The position numbers were made by a program, and so were the translations under genes. A stretch of 41,400 nucleotides of DNA, taken from assembly GCA_017528825.1 (NCBI GenBank), contig JAFXOI010000020.1, forward strand, positions 1 through 41,400, in the 5' to 3' direction. Below the pieces are notes generated by a model, which was not told the DNA's origin, did not search any database, and worked only from the letters and a program-made list of their open reading frames with translations. The DNA is from Elusimicrobiaceae bacterium (GTDB lineage Bacteria > Elusimicrobiota > Elusimicrobia > Elusimicrobiales > Elusimicrobiaceae). How positions within the stretch are numbered: the first letter of the stretch is position 1; each line of letters begins with the position of its first letter. Below are positions 30,545 through 38,639 of this stretch, piece by piece.

Positions 30545-31093
30545 ATGAACAAGAAAGCCTTTACGTTGATTGAATTATTGGTAGTAGTGTTAATTATTGG
30601 TATTTTGTCAGCCATTGCTTTGCCACAGTACAATAAGGCTGTGCAAAAAGCACGCACGGCACAGGGACTGGTCATGGCGCGCACCATGCGTGATAAAGCG
30701 GCTGCGTGGGTAATGGAGAATGATGCTATGCCTAACCTGTTGGAATTTAGTGAATTGTTGGATTTCCCTGATAAGACCTGTGATAGCAGCAGTTGTAAAG
30801 CACAAAATAAACCCAGCGGGTCTTGTACGTGTACAGTGGGGGATTATGCAGTTCTATATCGTATTACCAGCACCACCAAACATATGGCTTACTTTATATA
30901 TGCTCCCAACGGAGTAGCTAATGAGACGGACGCGATTGGTAGCGGGTTTTACGTCAATACCGCAGACGGACCACAAATACGCTTGACCTGTGTGGCTGAT
31001 AAAAACTCTGCTTCAGCCCTTAAGACGTGCAAAACCTATTCCACCACGCGTTTGGTCAACAATGACGGAATAGATTGGTATAGCATGGAATAA
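30545..31093 (+). CDS. Type IV pilin-like protein
   Basis: This 182-residue prepilin has the signal NKKAFTLIELLVVVLIIGIL with Ala before the cleavage site and helix end LPQYNKAVQKARTAQGLVMA. The globular part contains a central Cys cluster (KTCDSSSCKAQNKPSGSCTC) and a C-terminal Cys pair (LTCVADKNSASALKTCKTY). It is monocistronic, with its own promoter and a terminator at 31121-31148. It differs in its globular domain from the three-gene operon upstream. Confidence 0.92.
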   Translation: MNKKAFTLIELLVVVLIIGILSAIALPQYNKAVQKARTAQGLVMARTMRDKAAAWVMENDAMPNLLEFSELLDFPDKTCDSSSCKAQNKPSGSCTCTVGDYAVLYRITSTTKHMAYFIYAPNGVANETDAIGSGFYVNTADGPQIRLTCVADKNSASALKTCKTYSTTRLVNNDGIDWYSME

Positions 31094-31120
31094 AAGTAAA
31101 TAGTATATAAGATATATAAA

Positions 31121-31148
31121 AAACCCCTGCTCGTGTGAGCAGGGGTTT
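31121..31148. terminator. Intrinsic terminator after the pilin gene
   Basis: AAACCCCTGCTC/GAGCAGGGGTTT hairpin with GTGT loop and a T-run on the plus strand; the A-run on the left lets it act on the minus strand too. Confidence 0.85.
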
Positions 31149-31237
31149 TTAGCGTTCAGTTTCTAGTAGTAATAATTTTTTCGTCAGGCTCAATAACCGT
31201 GAGTTTTGTTTATATAAGTCGCGTCTGTCAGATATAA

Positions 31238-31272
31238 GAAAGCCCCTTCTTGCTTGCGCAATCGGGGCTTTC
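31238..31272 (-). terminator. Intrinsic terminator after PFOR
   Basis: GAAAGCCCC/GGGGCTTTC (31238-31246 with 31264-31272), 20 nt past the PFOR stop on the minus strand, followed there by a short T-rich stretch. Confidence 0.7.
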
Positions 31273-31291
31273 AATGCTTGAGATATAGATT

Positions 31292-34200
31292 TTATTTCAA
31301 GACTTTTTCTTCCGGTTGGATAGCGGCCAAGTGTTTGTACAAGTCGCGTCTCCAAGCATATTCGCTTTCGGCGCGCTTGATTAACTCTTGGGCTAAAGCC
31401 GGGTTATCGCGCATTAAGCCTTTGAAGCGGTTTTCACCACTCATGTAATCGGCTAACGGCAAGGTCGGCGCGGTAAGCGGGCTGTCCACCTTGAGAGGGT
31501 TTTTACCCTCGTAGCGCATTTCCGGATTGAAGCGGTACAAAATCCAGCGTCCGGCCTGTACGGCGCGTTTGGCTTCTCCCATACCTTTGGCCATATCAAT
31601 GCCGTGGGCAATACAGTGAGAGTACGCAATGACCAAGGCCGGGCCGTCATAAGCATCAGCTTCGGCTAAGGCTTGGATGGCTTGGTTCATGTTGGCCCCC
31701 ATAGCAATTTGCGCTACATAGATGTTTCCGTAGGTCATGGCAATCATACCGAGGTCTTTCTTCGGCATCGTTTTGCCACCCGCAGCGAACAAGGCTTTGG
31801 CGCCTAACGGAGTGGCTTTAGACATTTGACCGCCGGTGTTGGAATATACTTCGGTATCTAACACCAAAATCTTGATGTTTTTACCGGAAGCTAACACATG
31901 GTCCAAACCGCCGTAACCGATATCGTAAGCCCAACCGTCACCGCCCAAGATCCAGACGGATTTGCGGACGAGATAATCGGCAAAGCTCAAGAGGCGTTGG
32001 CCTTTTTCGCAGGTAGATTTAGAAAGAATTTCTTTCATTTGAGCAACGTTCTTGCGTTGTTCTTCTATTTCTGCGTCGGTTTTTTGTGCGTTGTTGATAA
32101 TAGCATCTGCTAAAGCAATGTGTTCTTTCAAGCAGCAATTCTTGGTTTCTTCCACGAGGGCTAAGGCATCTTTGGTGAGTTGGTCATAGGCCACGCGAAT
32201 ACCTAAACCGAACTCTGCGTTGTCTTCGAACAAGGAGTTAGACCAGGCAGGGCCTTTACCGTCTTCGCGGGTGCAATACGGCGTAGTGGGCAAGTTACCA
32301 CCATAAATGGAGGAACAGCCGGTTGCATTGGCTACCGCTAAACGATCGCCGAATAATTGGGTCAAGAGTTTTACATACGGCGTTTCACCGCAACCCGCAC
32401 ACGCACCGGAGAACTCAAACAACGGTTTTCTCATTTGAGAACCTTTGACAGATTCTTTTTTGGTTTTTACGTCGGCTTGTTTGAGGCCCAAGAAGAAAGC
32501 GAAATTATCAATTTCATTATCGCGTACTTCGAGTTGATGTACCATATTGATAGCTTTCTTTTCCGGGTTGGTTTTGTTCTTAGCCGGGCAGTTAAAGATA
32601 CAGGCACCGCAACCGGTGCAGTCTTCTACTGCTACTTGTACGGTAAATTTCTTACCGGCCAAGTCGGCTTTACCGTCGACAGATTTAAAGGTTTTGGGAG
32701 CGTTTTTGAGCTCATCTGCTTCATAGGCTTTGATGCGGATTGCTGCGTGCGGGCAGACCATAGAGCAGAAACCACATTGGATACAAGTTTCCGGATCCCA
32801 GGCCGGTACTTGAATGGCGATATTGCGTTTTTCATATTGGGTGGTACCCGTGGGGAAAACGCCGCCTTCCGGCATCTTAGAGGTCGGCAAGCTGTCGCCG
32901 CGTCCGGCAATCATTTCGCCTAATACATCTTTTACAAAGGCAGGAGCATCAGCCGGTACAGGAGCCTTGGTGTGTTTGGTAGAGGTTACTTGAGCCGGAT
33001 ATTTGACTTCGTGTAATCCTGCCAAGGCGGCATCAACGGCTTTGTAGTTTTTCTGTACGATTTCTTCGCCTTTTTTGGAATAAGTTTTTTCAATGGCGTG
33101 CTTAATGTCGGCGATGGCTTTTTCCGTCGGGATTACACCGGCGATACCGAAGAATGCCGTTTGCATGATGGTGTTGGTGCGGCTACCCATGCCGGTGGCC
33201 AAAGCAATATCGGAAGCGTCAATGGTATAAACTTTGAGCTTTTTGTCGATAATTTGCTTTTGTACTTCGGCCGTTAAATGATTCCAAATTTCATCGGCAG
33301 CATACGGAGCGTTAATGAGCACCGTGGCTCCTTCTTTGGCTTTGCCGAGCACATCGTACTTGTCCAAGAAATCAAACATATGTACGCCGATAAAATCGGC
33401 CGCTTGAATTAAGTACGGAGCGCGGATGTAATTTTTACCAAAGCGAATATGAGAAGTGGTCATGGAGCCGGATTTCTTAGAGTCATACACAAAGTAACCT
33501 TGAGCAAAAAATCCGTTGGCGCTGATGATCTTCATGGTGTTTTTGTTGGCACCGACGGTACCGTCAGAACCTAAACCGAAGAACATAGCTTCAAATACAT
33601 CTTCGTGCGTTTTGCCTTGCAAAGTGGTGGTCGGCAAAGATTTATGGGTCAAATCGTCTACGATTCCGACGGTAAAATCTTTTTTCGGTTCTTTCAGAGC
33701 CAGATTGTCATAAACGGCTTTTACATCGGCCGGTGTGAAATCTTTAGAACCGATACCATAACGTCCGCCAATGATAAGCGGGGTGGTCGCAAATTTGGCT
33801 TTTGCTTCATCGGTCAAGAAAGCCGCGCAAACATCTTGGAACAACGGCTCACCCAAGGAACCCGGTTCTTTGGTGCGGTCCAAGACAGCCACTTTTTTAA
33901 CGGTGTTAGGAATGACACGGATGAAATCGGCAATAGAGAAGGGGCGGAATAATTTTACTTTGAGTACGCCCACTTTTTGACCTTTCAAGGCTTCGGCGGC
34001 AATTTGAGCTACGTCGGCGCCGGAACCCATAACCACGATCAAGCGTTCCGCATCAGCATCACCGACATATTGGAACAAATCGTATTTGCGGCCGGTCAAT
34101 TTTTCAAATTCGGCCATTTTTTCTTTTACGATTTCCGGTACGGCATTGTAAAATTTGTTCACGGCTTCGCGTTCTTGGAAATACACATCCGGGTTAGCGG

Positions 34201-34852
34201 CGGTACCGCGCACGGTCGGATGTTCCGGATTTAAGCCGCGGCCTTTATGTTGGGCAATTAATTTTGCGTCCATCATGCTGGCCATTTGTTCTTTGGTCAA
34301 GGGTTCGACCATGTTTAATTCGTGGCTGGTGCGGAAACCGTCAAAGAAGTGTACAAACGGTACGCGGGCTTTGAGTGTAGCGGATTGAGCAATCAGAGCC
34401 ATATCCATAGCTTCTTGCGGATTATCAGAGCAGAGCATTGCCCAACCGGTTTGGCGTACGGACATAATGTCGGAGTGGTCTCCGAAAATGGACAAAGCCG
34501 TGGTGGCTAATGCACGGGCAGACACGTGAAATACGGTAGGGGTCAATTCACCCGCGATTTTGTACATATTCGGGATCATCAAGAGTAAACCTTGAGAAGC
34601 GGTAAAAGTGGTGGTCAAAGCACCGGCAGTTAATGCACCATGTACGGCACCGGAAGCACCGCCTTCGGATTGCATTTCCGTAACAACGGGTACATTGCCC
34701 CAGATGTTGGTCTCGCCTTTGGCGCTTTTCGCATCGCAGATTTCACCCATCGTGGAAGACGGAGTAATGGGGTAAATAGCGATGACTTCATTGGTGGCGT
34801 GTGCGACGTGTGAAACGGCCGCATTACCATCCATCGCGACTAATTTAGCCAT
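31292..34852 (-). CDS. nifJ: Pyruvate:ferredoxin (flavodoxin) oxidoreductase
   Basis: This 1186-residue single-chain PFOR oxidises pyruvate to acetyl-CoA and CO2 and reduces ferredoxin, the central step of anaerobic pyruvate metabolism. Domains in order: PFOR N-terminal TPP-type half (about 1-240, IYPITPSSTMGEICD), core domain II, gamma domain (about 410-600), EKR region, two 4Fe-4S clusters (CIQCGFCSMVCPHA and CTGCGACIFNCPAK, about 680-750), and a C-terminal TPP domain with GACAGCGETPYVKLL and ILGGDGWAYDIGYGGLDHV. The start at 34852 has AAGGAGA and matches the family (MAKLVAMDGN). Promoter and palindrome lie upstream. Confidence 0.96.
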   Translation of the reverse strand: MAKLVAMDGNAAVSHVAHATNEVIAIYPITPSSTMGEICDAKSAKGETNIWGNVPVVTEMQSEGGASGAVHGALTAGALTTTFTASQGLLLMIPNMYKIAGELTPTVFHVSARALATTALSIFGDHSDIMSVRQTGWAMLCSDNPQEAMDMALIAQSATLKARVPFVHFFDGFRTSHELNMVEPLTKEQMASMMDAKLIAQHKGRGLNPEHPTVRGTAANPDVYFQEREAVNKFYNAVPEIVKEKMAEFEKLTGRKYDLFQYVGDADAERLIVVMGSGADVAQIAAEALKGQKVGVLKVKLFRPFSIADFIRVIPNTVKKVAVLDRTKEPGSLGEPLFQDVCAAFLTDEAKAKFATTPLIIGGRYGIGSKDFTPADVKAVYDNLALKEPKKDFTVGIVDDLTHKSLPTTTLQGKTHEDVFEAMFFGLGSDGTVGANKNTMKIISANGFFAQGYFVYDSKKSGSMTTSHIRFGKNYIRAPYLIQAADFIGVHMFDFLDKYDVLGKAKEGATVLINAPYAADEIWNHLTAEVQKQIIDKKLKVYTIDASDIALATGMGSRTNTIMQTAFFGIAGVIPTEKAIADIKHAIEKTYSKKGEEIVQKNYKAVDAALAGLHEVKYPAQVTSTKHTKAPVPADAPAFVKDVLGEMIAGRGDSLPTSKMPEGGVFPTGTTQYEKRNIAIQVPAWDPETCIQCGFCSMVCPHAAIRIKAYEADELKNAPKTFKSVDGKADLAGKKFTVQVAVEDCTGCGACIFNCPAKNKTNPEKKAINMVHQLEVRDNEIDNFAFFLGLKQADVKTKKESVKGSQMRKPLFEFSGACAGCGETPYVKLLTQLFGDRLAVANATGCSSIYGGNLPTTPYCTREDGKGPAWSNSLFEDNAEFGLGIRVAYDQLTKDALALVEETKNCCLKEHIALADAIINNAQKTDAEIEEQRKNVAQMKEILSKSTCEKGQRLLSFADYLVRKSVWILGGDGWAYDIGYGGLDHVLASGKNIKILVLDTEVYSNTGGQMSKATPLGAKALFAAGGKTMPKKDLGMIAMTYGNIYVAQIAMGANMNQAIQALAEADAYDGPALVIAYSHCIAHGIDMAKGMGEAKRAVQAGRWILYRFNPEMRYEGKNPLKVDSPLTAPTLPLADYMSGENRFKGLMRDNPALAQELIKRAESEYAWRRDLYKHLAAIQPEEKVLK

Positions 34853-34921
34853 ATTGTAAATCTCCTTGTTGGTAATATAAAACGTTTCCTGCCGGTTACG
34901 GCAGATACTAACTACCTTTAC

Positions 34922-34958
34922 ATTGTACAAATTCCGCGCGCTTGCGCGCAACCGCGCG
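34922..34958 (-). promoter_or_regulatory. PFOR promoter -10 with GC-rich palindrome upstream
   Basis: Minus-strand TACAAT lies at 34927-34922. Upstream, 34935-34958, is an almost perfect 24-bp palindrome: CGCGCG arms around TTGCGCGCAA, broken by one symmetric mismatch. It covers the -35 region and is far more GC-rich than its surroundings, so it looks like an operator for a regulator of PFOR. Confidence 0.5.
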
Positions 34959-35003
34959 CGTAAGAGAGAATATTAAGCGTATCACGGATGGAAATCTTGG
35001 TCA

Positions 35004-35033
35004 TAAAAAACCCACCCTCACGGGTGGGTTTTT
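35004..35033 (-). terminator. Intrinsic terminator after the exported-protein gene
   Basis: CCCACCC (35011-35017) pairs with GGGTGGG (35022-35028), flanked by an A-run and a T-run, 16 nt from the stop of the gene at 35049. Confidence 0.8.
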
Positions 35034-35048
35034 AAGTGTAGTGAATAG

Positions 35049-35831
35049 TTAAATGTTCACTTTTTGTCCTTCCCGTTGAGTAGTGGGCAAGGGCATTTGT
35101 TCAACTTGTTGGAAGATGCCCAGCTGCAATTGTTGTAATTGTCTTTCATCTTTACCTTCGGTTTTGAGCTGATCTTCATACACATATGAGGTGATATAGC
35201 TTGAACCGTCATAATTGTATCTTTTGTTATTGTAATTGTAGACCATACGGATGACCACAAAACGACCTGTTTCCGGATAATAGTAAGCAAATACAGCGGA
35301 ATCTTTTTCAGGTACTATGCGATAAAGTGTCGGTTCAACCCCTTCCGTTTGCGGTAAATAAGATGCCCATGTATCTCTATTGTTAATCCCTCTAAACGTT
35401 TTCCGGTAAGGACGATCTAAAACCTCTGCTTTTACCTGAGAATAAGGAGCCAACAACTCATTACGATAGAAATACTGCAAGTGCGGAAAATTCAGGCGCG
35501 GCGCCACTATGTATTTGGTAACTGTAAAGCGGCGAGGAGAGTTCTCATCATTTGAATAAGTATTTATAACATCTTTATCGAGATAGAAATCTACTTCCTC
35601 GTATGCGCCATGATGCACATCACGGAGAGGCAATACCTCATTATTAATTTTAACTACCGGATTGGTAGCAGGGATATTTTGTTGTTCGTAAGCTTCTTGA
35701 GCTTCTGCGCTTGCTGCCTCTAAGCTGGCTTCATTGATTAGAGCTTCGCCAGATTGAGCGTTTTTTGCTGGTTTAGCAAACAGCACGGTGCTTGCGATGA
35801 CCAAGCAGATAAGTGTTACTAGTTTTTTCAT
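35049..35831 (-). CDS. Exported protein of unknown function
   Basis: The product is 260 residues with a clear Sec signal (KKLVTLICLVIASTVLFAKP, cleavage after FAKPA or similar). The mature protein is rich in Tyr and Asn and mostly beta-like (RRFTVTKYIVAPRLNFPHL, FAYYYPETGRFVVIRMVYNY), with a Gln-rich C-terminus (ERQLQQLQLGIFQQVEQM). No Cys and no known domain. ATG has AGGAGG upstream and a TATACT -10 box (TGC extended) at 35872-35867. It is transcribed alone. Confidence 0.75.
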   Translation of the reverse strand: MKKLVTLICLVIASTVLFAKPAKNAQSGEALINEASLEAASAEAQEAYEQQNIPATNPVVKINNEVLPLRDVHHGAYEEVDFYLDKDVINTYSNDENSPRRFTVTKYIVAPRLNFPHLQYFYRNELLAPYSQVKAEVLDRPYRKTFRGINNRDTWASYLPQTEGVEPTLYRIVPEKDSAVFAYYYPETGRFVVIRMVYNYNNKRYNYDGSSYITSYVYEDQLKTEGKDERQLQQLQLGIFQQVEQMPLPTTQREGQKVNI

Positions 35832-35866
35832 AATACGCCTCCTGTAAAATGTACTCCTCGCATATT

Positions 35867-35872
35867 AGTATA
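35867..35872 (-). promoter_or_regulatory. -10 box of the exported-protein gene
   Basis: Minus-strand TATACT preceded by TGC, 36 nt before the start codon. Confidence 0.5.
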
Positions 35873-35890
35873 GCATTTCTTTCAAAAAAG

Positions 35891-35959
35891 TCCATAGGTC
35901 AAAAGACCTATATGGAAAAATATTGATACCCAGAAAAAGCGGGCCCCTTTTGTTCCCGC
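35891..35959. repeat. Two hairpins in the gap before the second Cys-rich pilin
   Basis: TCCATAGGTC/GACCTATATGGA (35891-35916, a two-base bulge) and GCGGG/CCCGC (35939-35943 with 35955-35959). They lie in the 377-nt gene-free interval 35832-36208, which otherwise holds the two promoters listed separately. The fold does not match the structured RNA found before the other Cys-rich pilin. Confidence 0.35.
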
Positions 35960-36094
35960 AAAGCCTACAGATTTGCCGCACTAATGTTATGAAAGAATTT
36001 TCATAGACACATCGTCTTTTTATGTAATGTATGAAACCCTGCAGGGGCCTGCTTTTCTTGTTTGGTCGTTTTCTCGTCGGGAAATAAAAAAGGC

Positions 36095-36122
36095 TTGACT
36101 CGTTTTTTTTTTTTGCTACGAT
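36095..36122 (+). promoter_or_regulatory. Promoter with T12 spacer tract upstream of Cys-rich pilin
   Basis: TTGACT (36095-36100) and TACGAT (36117-36122, preceded by TGC) are 16 bp apart. The spacer contains an uninterrupted run of twelve T (36103-36114). Changes in run length would alter the spacing between the two boxes and so promoter strength, the known mechanism of several phase-variable promoters. The pilin gene starts 87 nt downstream. Confidence 0.6.
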
Positions 36123-36208
36123 TTCTTAGAACGCCGCTGTTTTCAAGACACTTGCTTGCGAAACGTTGCATTACGGGCGTTTTAAGATTATTAAACAGGA
36201 GAATAAAA

Positions 36209-37327
36209 ATGTCAAAGAAAGCCTTTACTTTAATAGAACTATTAATCGTAGTTCTTATTATCGGTATTTTGTCAGCTATTGCAATACCAATGTACCAAGG
36301 AGCAGTAGATAAAAGTCATTGGAGCACAATGTTACCGGGAGCCAAAGCGATAAAAGACGCAGAGGAAGCCTTTAAAATGTCCAATGACGGATATACCGAC
36401 ACGATGGCTAATTTGGACGTGACTATGGAGAACAGCGATTTAATATTTAACTTAATTACACCCAATAACACCTCTGAGCCCAATGTAATCAGAGTGACGA
36501 ATAGTAAGTTAGCTAATGTACGGTTAGCCAGTTATTTAGACCAAAGTCCCATGTTTGCCGGGCAGTTGCATTGTGAAGCTAAGACAGGCGATGAACGGGC
36601 AGAAAGACTTTGCGGAAAATTACTTATGGGACAAGAACTAACTTCATCAGACGGCTACACGGCGTATTTATTAGACCAAGAGATTGATAAAGCCACGTGT
36701 GATAACGCCAGCCGCAGTTGGAGCACGAGTAAAACCAAATGTTACCGAACCACAACGGATAGATGTGAAGCCTTAGGTATGCCGGTCTTAGCCAGCGAAG
36801 GGGATGTGTGTGGCTATACGAATACTTCTTCCTCTAATCTAACCATAAAGGAAGGTATGTGTATCGCAACAGGAAACAATGGCTGTAGCCATATTACATT
36901 TGATGGAAATGAAAGTAGTTGTGAAACAAGAGATTCATTTGATAACTGTCGGTATGGTAATTTTAAAAATGGAGCCCAATGCACCGCTACTGCACAATGG
37001 GGGTGTATGGATTCTCATTATGCATCTGAAAGTACTTGTACCGCTAATGGGCCAGACGGTTGTAGAAATTCTACCTTTAGCAGTGGGGCTGTATGTGAAG
37101 CTAATATAAGTACTACTTGTTATGGAAGCACTTTTAATGAGGGGGCTAGCTGTAAAGCCAATCAGACTCAAGGTTGTGGTAGATCTACATTTAAAGCGGG
37201 TAGTAAATGTATTGCGAATGCTCCCAATACGTGTTGTGTGAATGGCTGCAATTGGTACGGGAGTGTTACTTATGACGGTGGCTGTTGTGAAGGGCCCTAT
37301 TGCCCGAGTAATGCGCCCAAATGTTAG
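36209..37327 (+). CDS. Cys-rich type IV pilin-like protein with repeat domain
   Basis: The product is 372 residues. The prepilin signal is KKAFTLIELLIVVLIIGIL, with Ala before the cut. The globular part (about 30-210) shares many blocks with the pilin at 25231-26225 (IPMYQGAVDKSHWSTMLPGA, CEAKTGDERAERLCGKLL). From about 215 to the end come seven or so repeats of about 20 residues with pattern G-x-x-C-x-A-N-x-x-x-G-C-x-x-S-T-F, two Cys each, ending SNAPKC. AGGAGA precedes ATG. Probably a long pilin-associated adhesin or tip subunit; this is inference. Confidence 0.9.
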   Translation: MSKKAFTLIELLIVVLIIGILSAIAIPMYQGAVDKSHWSTMLPGAKAIKDAEEAFKMSNDGYTDTMANLDVTMENSDLIFNLITPNNTSEPNVIRVTNSKLANVRLASYLDQSPMFAGQLHCEAKTGDERAERLCGKLLMGQELTSSDGYTAYLLDQEIDKATCDNASRSWSTSKTKCYRTTTDRCEALGMPVLASEGDVCGYTNTSSSNLTIKEGMCIATGNNGCSHITFDGNESSCETRDSFDNCRYGNFKNGAQCTATAQWGCMDSHYASESTCTANGPDGCRNSTFSSGAVCEANISTTCYGSTFNEGASCKANQTQGCGRSTFKAGSKCIANAPNTCCVNGCNWYGSVTYDGGCCEGPYCPSNAPKC

Positions 37328-37328
37328 T

Positions 37329-38615
37329 TTACCGGAGCGGTTCCAGCCAGCGTTTGTAGCCGTCTGCTTTAACTACTTTGGCTTTGAAAATAGAGCCCGC
37401 CTTGACAGGGCGTGTAAAGGTCACTTGTCCATCAATATCGGGGGCATCTTTATAAGTGCGCCCAAAGGTTTCGCTGTCGGCAATCGCTTCCAGTGTAGTG
37501 CCTAGCAAACGTTTGTTAATACGGTCAATAACGCGGCTTTGCACTTCTTCCAGGCGTTGGTGGCGTTCTTGCTTAAGTGCTTGCGGCACTTGGTCTGGCA
37601 AATCATAAGCGGCGGTGCCGGCTTCTCTAAAATATTCAAAGACGCCTAAATTATCAAATTCATATTCATGGGTAAAAGCCAGTAACTCTTGGAAATCCTG
37701 TTCCGTTTCGCCCGGAAACCCTACAATAAAATTGGTGCGCAAAGACACATCCGGCACCCGTTTTTTCAGCATATCCAAGGTGCGGCGGATTTGCGCTCCG
37801 TCACAGTGGCGGTTCATCCGCTTTAATACCGGATCAGCAATGTGTTGCAAAGGAATATCCACATAGTGAAAAATACGGGCCGTAGAGGCCATTAACTGCG
37901 CCAGTTGCGGCGTGACACGATGCGGATAACCGTACATAATACGCAAGCGTTTAATGCGACGGTTTTGCAACAGTTTTTCCAGTAATTCTACCAACTGCGG
38001 CTTACCATATAAATCTTGCCCGTAAGAGGTGGTGTCTTGCGCAATGAGCGAAATTTCTTTGACCCCGTTTTGAGCCATTAAATCTGCCTCGCGCAGGACT
38101 TCTTTCATAGGTTTAGAACGGTAAGCACCGCGTAAAAAAGGAATGGTGCAATAGGCACATCGGTTGTTACAACCGTCGGCAATTTTGAGATATGCCGTAT
38201 GCGGAGCGGTCAGACTCATTTTGTATTGCGGCAAATATAAACTTTTAGGAAGGGGGGAGAGTATGGCTCCCTTTTTTTGTAAAGTTTCTTCAATGTTTTC
38301 TTGCTCGGAAATGGAAAAGGCAACATCAATATCCGGAAAGTCTTTCAAAATTTTCTCTTTGAACCGTTCCACCATACATCCGGTCACGGCTACTTTTTTG
38401 ATGCGGCCGGATTTTTTAAGTGCCAAAGCGGCGCGGATTTCGTTTTCGGCCTCTTCGACTGCCGAAGCAATAAAGCCGCAGGTGTTAATGATAAGCACAT
38501 CCGTTCCTTCAGGGTCGAGCTGGAACTCATGCCCTTTGGCCAGCAAGCGAGCGGTAAATTCTTCGCTATTGGTTAAATTTTTAGGACAGCCTAAACTAAT
38601 CAGAGAAAATTTCAT
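37329..38615 (-). CDS. rimO: Ribosomal protein S12 methylthiotransferase RimO
   Basis: This 428-residue radical SAM methylthiotransferase modifies Asp of ribosomal protein S12. It has an N-terminal UPF0004 domain with the RimO-specific start ISLGCPKNLTNSE and Cys ligands at CGFIAS and TGCMVE; the radical SAM cluster CNNRCAYCTIPFLRG (about 145-160); and a C-terminal TRAM domain (about 360-425). The start LISLGCPKNL distinguishes it from MiaB. It begins 24 nt after the potassium transporter stop on the same strand, so they are probably one operon. The 3' end abuts the convergent pilin gene by 1 nt. Confidence 0.95.
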   Translation of the reverse strand: MKFSLISLGCPKNLTNSEEFTARLLAKGHEFQLDPEGTDVLIINTCGFIASAVEEAENEIRAALALKKSGRIKKVAVTGCMVERFKEKILKDFPDIDVAFSISEQENIEETLQKKGAILSPLPKSLYLPQYKMSLTAPHTAYLKIADGCNNRCAYCTIPFLRGAYRSKPMKEVLREADLMAQNGVKEISLIAQDTTSYGQDLYGKPQLVELLEKLLQNRRIKRLRIMYGYPHRVTPQLAQLMASTARIFHYVDIPLQHIADPVLKRMNRHCDGAQIRRTLDMLKKRVPDVSLRTNFIVGFPGETEQDFQELLAFTHEYEFDNLGVFEYFREAGTAAYDLPDQVPQALKQERHQRLEEVQSRVIDRINKRLLGTTLEAIADSETFGRTYKDAPDIDGQVTFTRPVKAGSIFKAKVVKADGYKRWLEPLR

Positions 38616-38639
38616 ATTGATATCGGGTAATATAAAAAA

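Noticed and set aside
32357-34510. Several long open frames antisense to PFOR
   Set aside because: They are shadows of a highly conserved gene on the other strand, without ribosome binding sites or recognisable domains.
36062-36208. N-terminal extension of the pilin at 36209
   Set aside because: It would translate the promoter T-run and lies upstream of the AGGAGA site; prepilin signals start a few residues before the cleavage site.
36860-37260. Regularly spaced repeats that might suggest a CRISPR array
   Set aside because: They are in-frame degenerate codons of the Cys-rich pilin repeat; units are not identical at DNA level and no cas gene is present.
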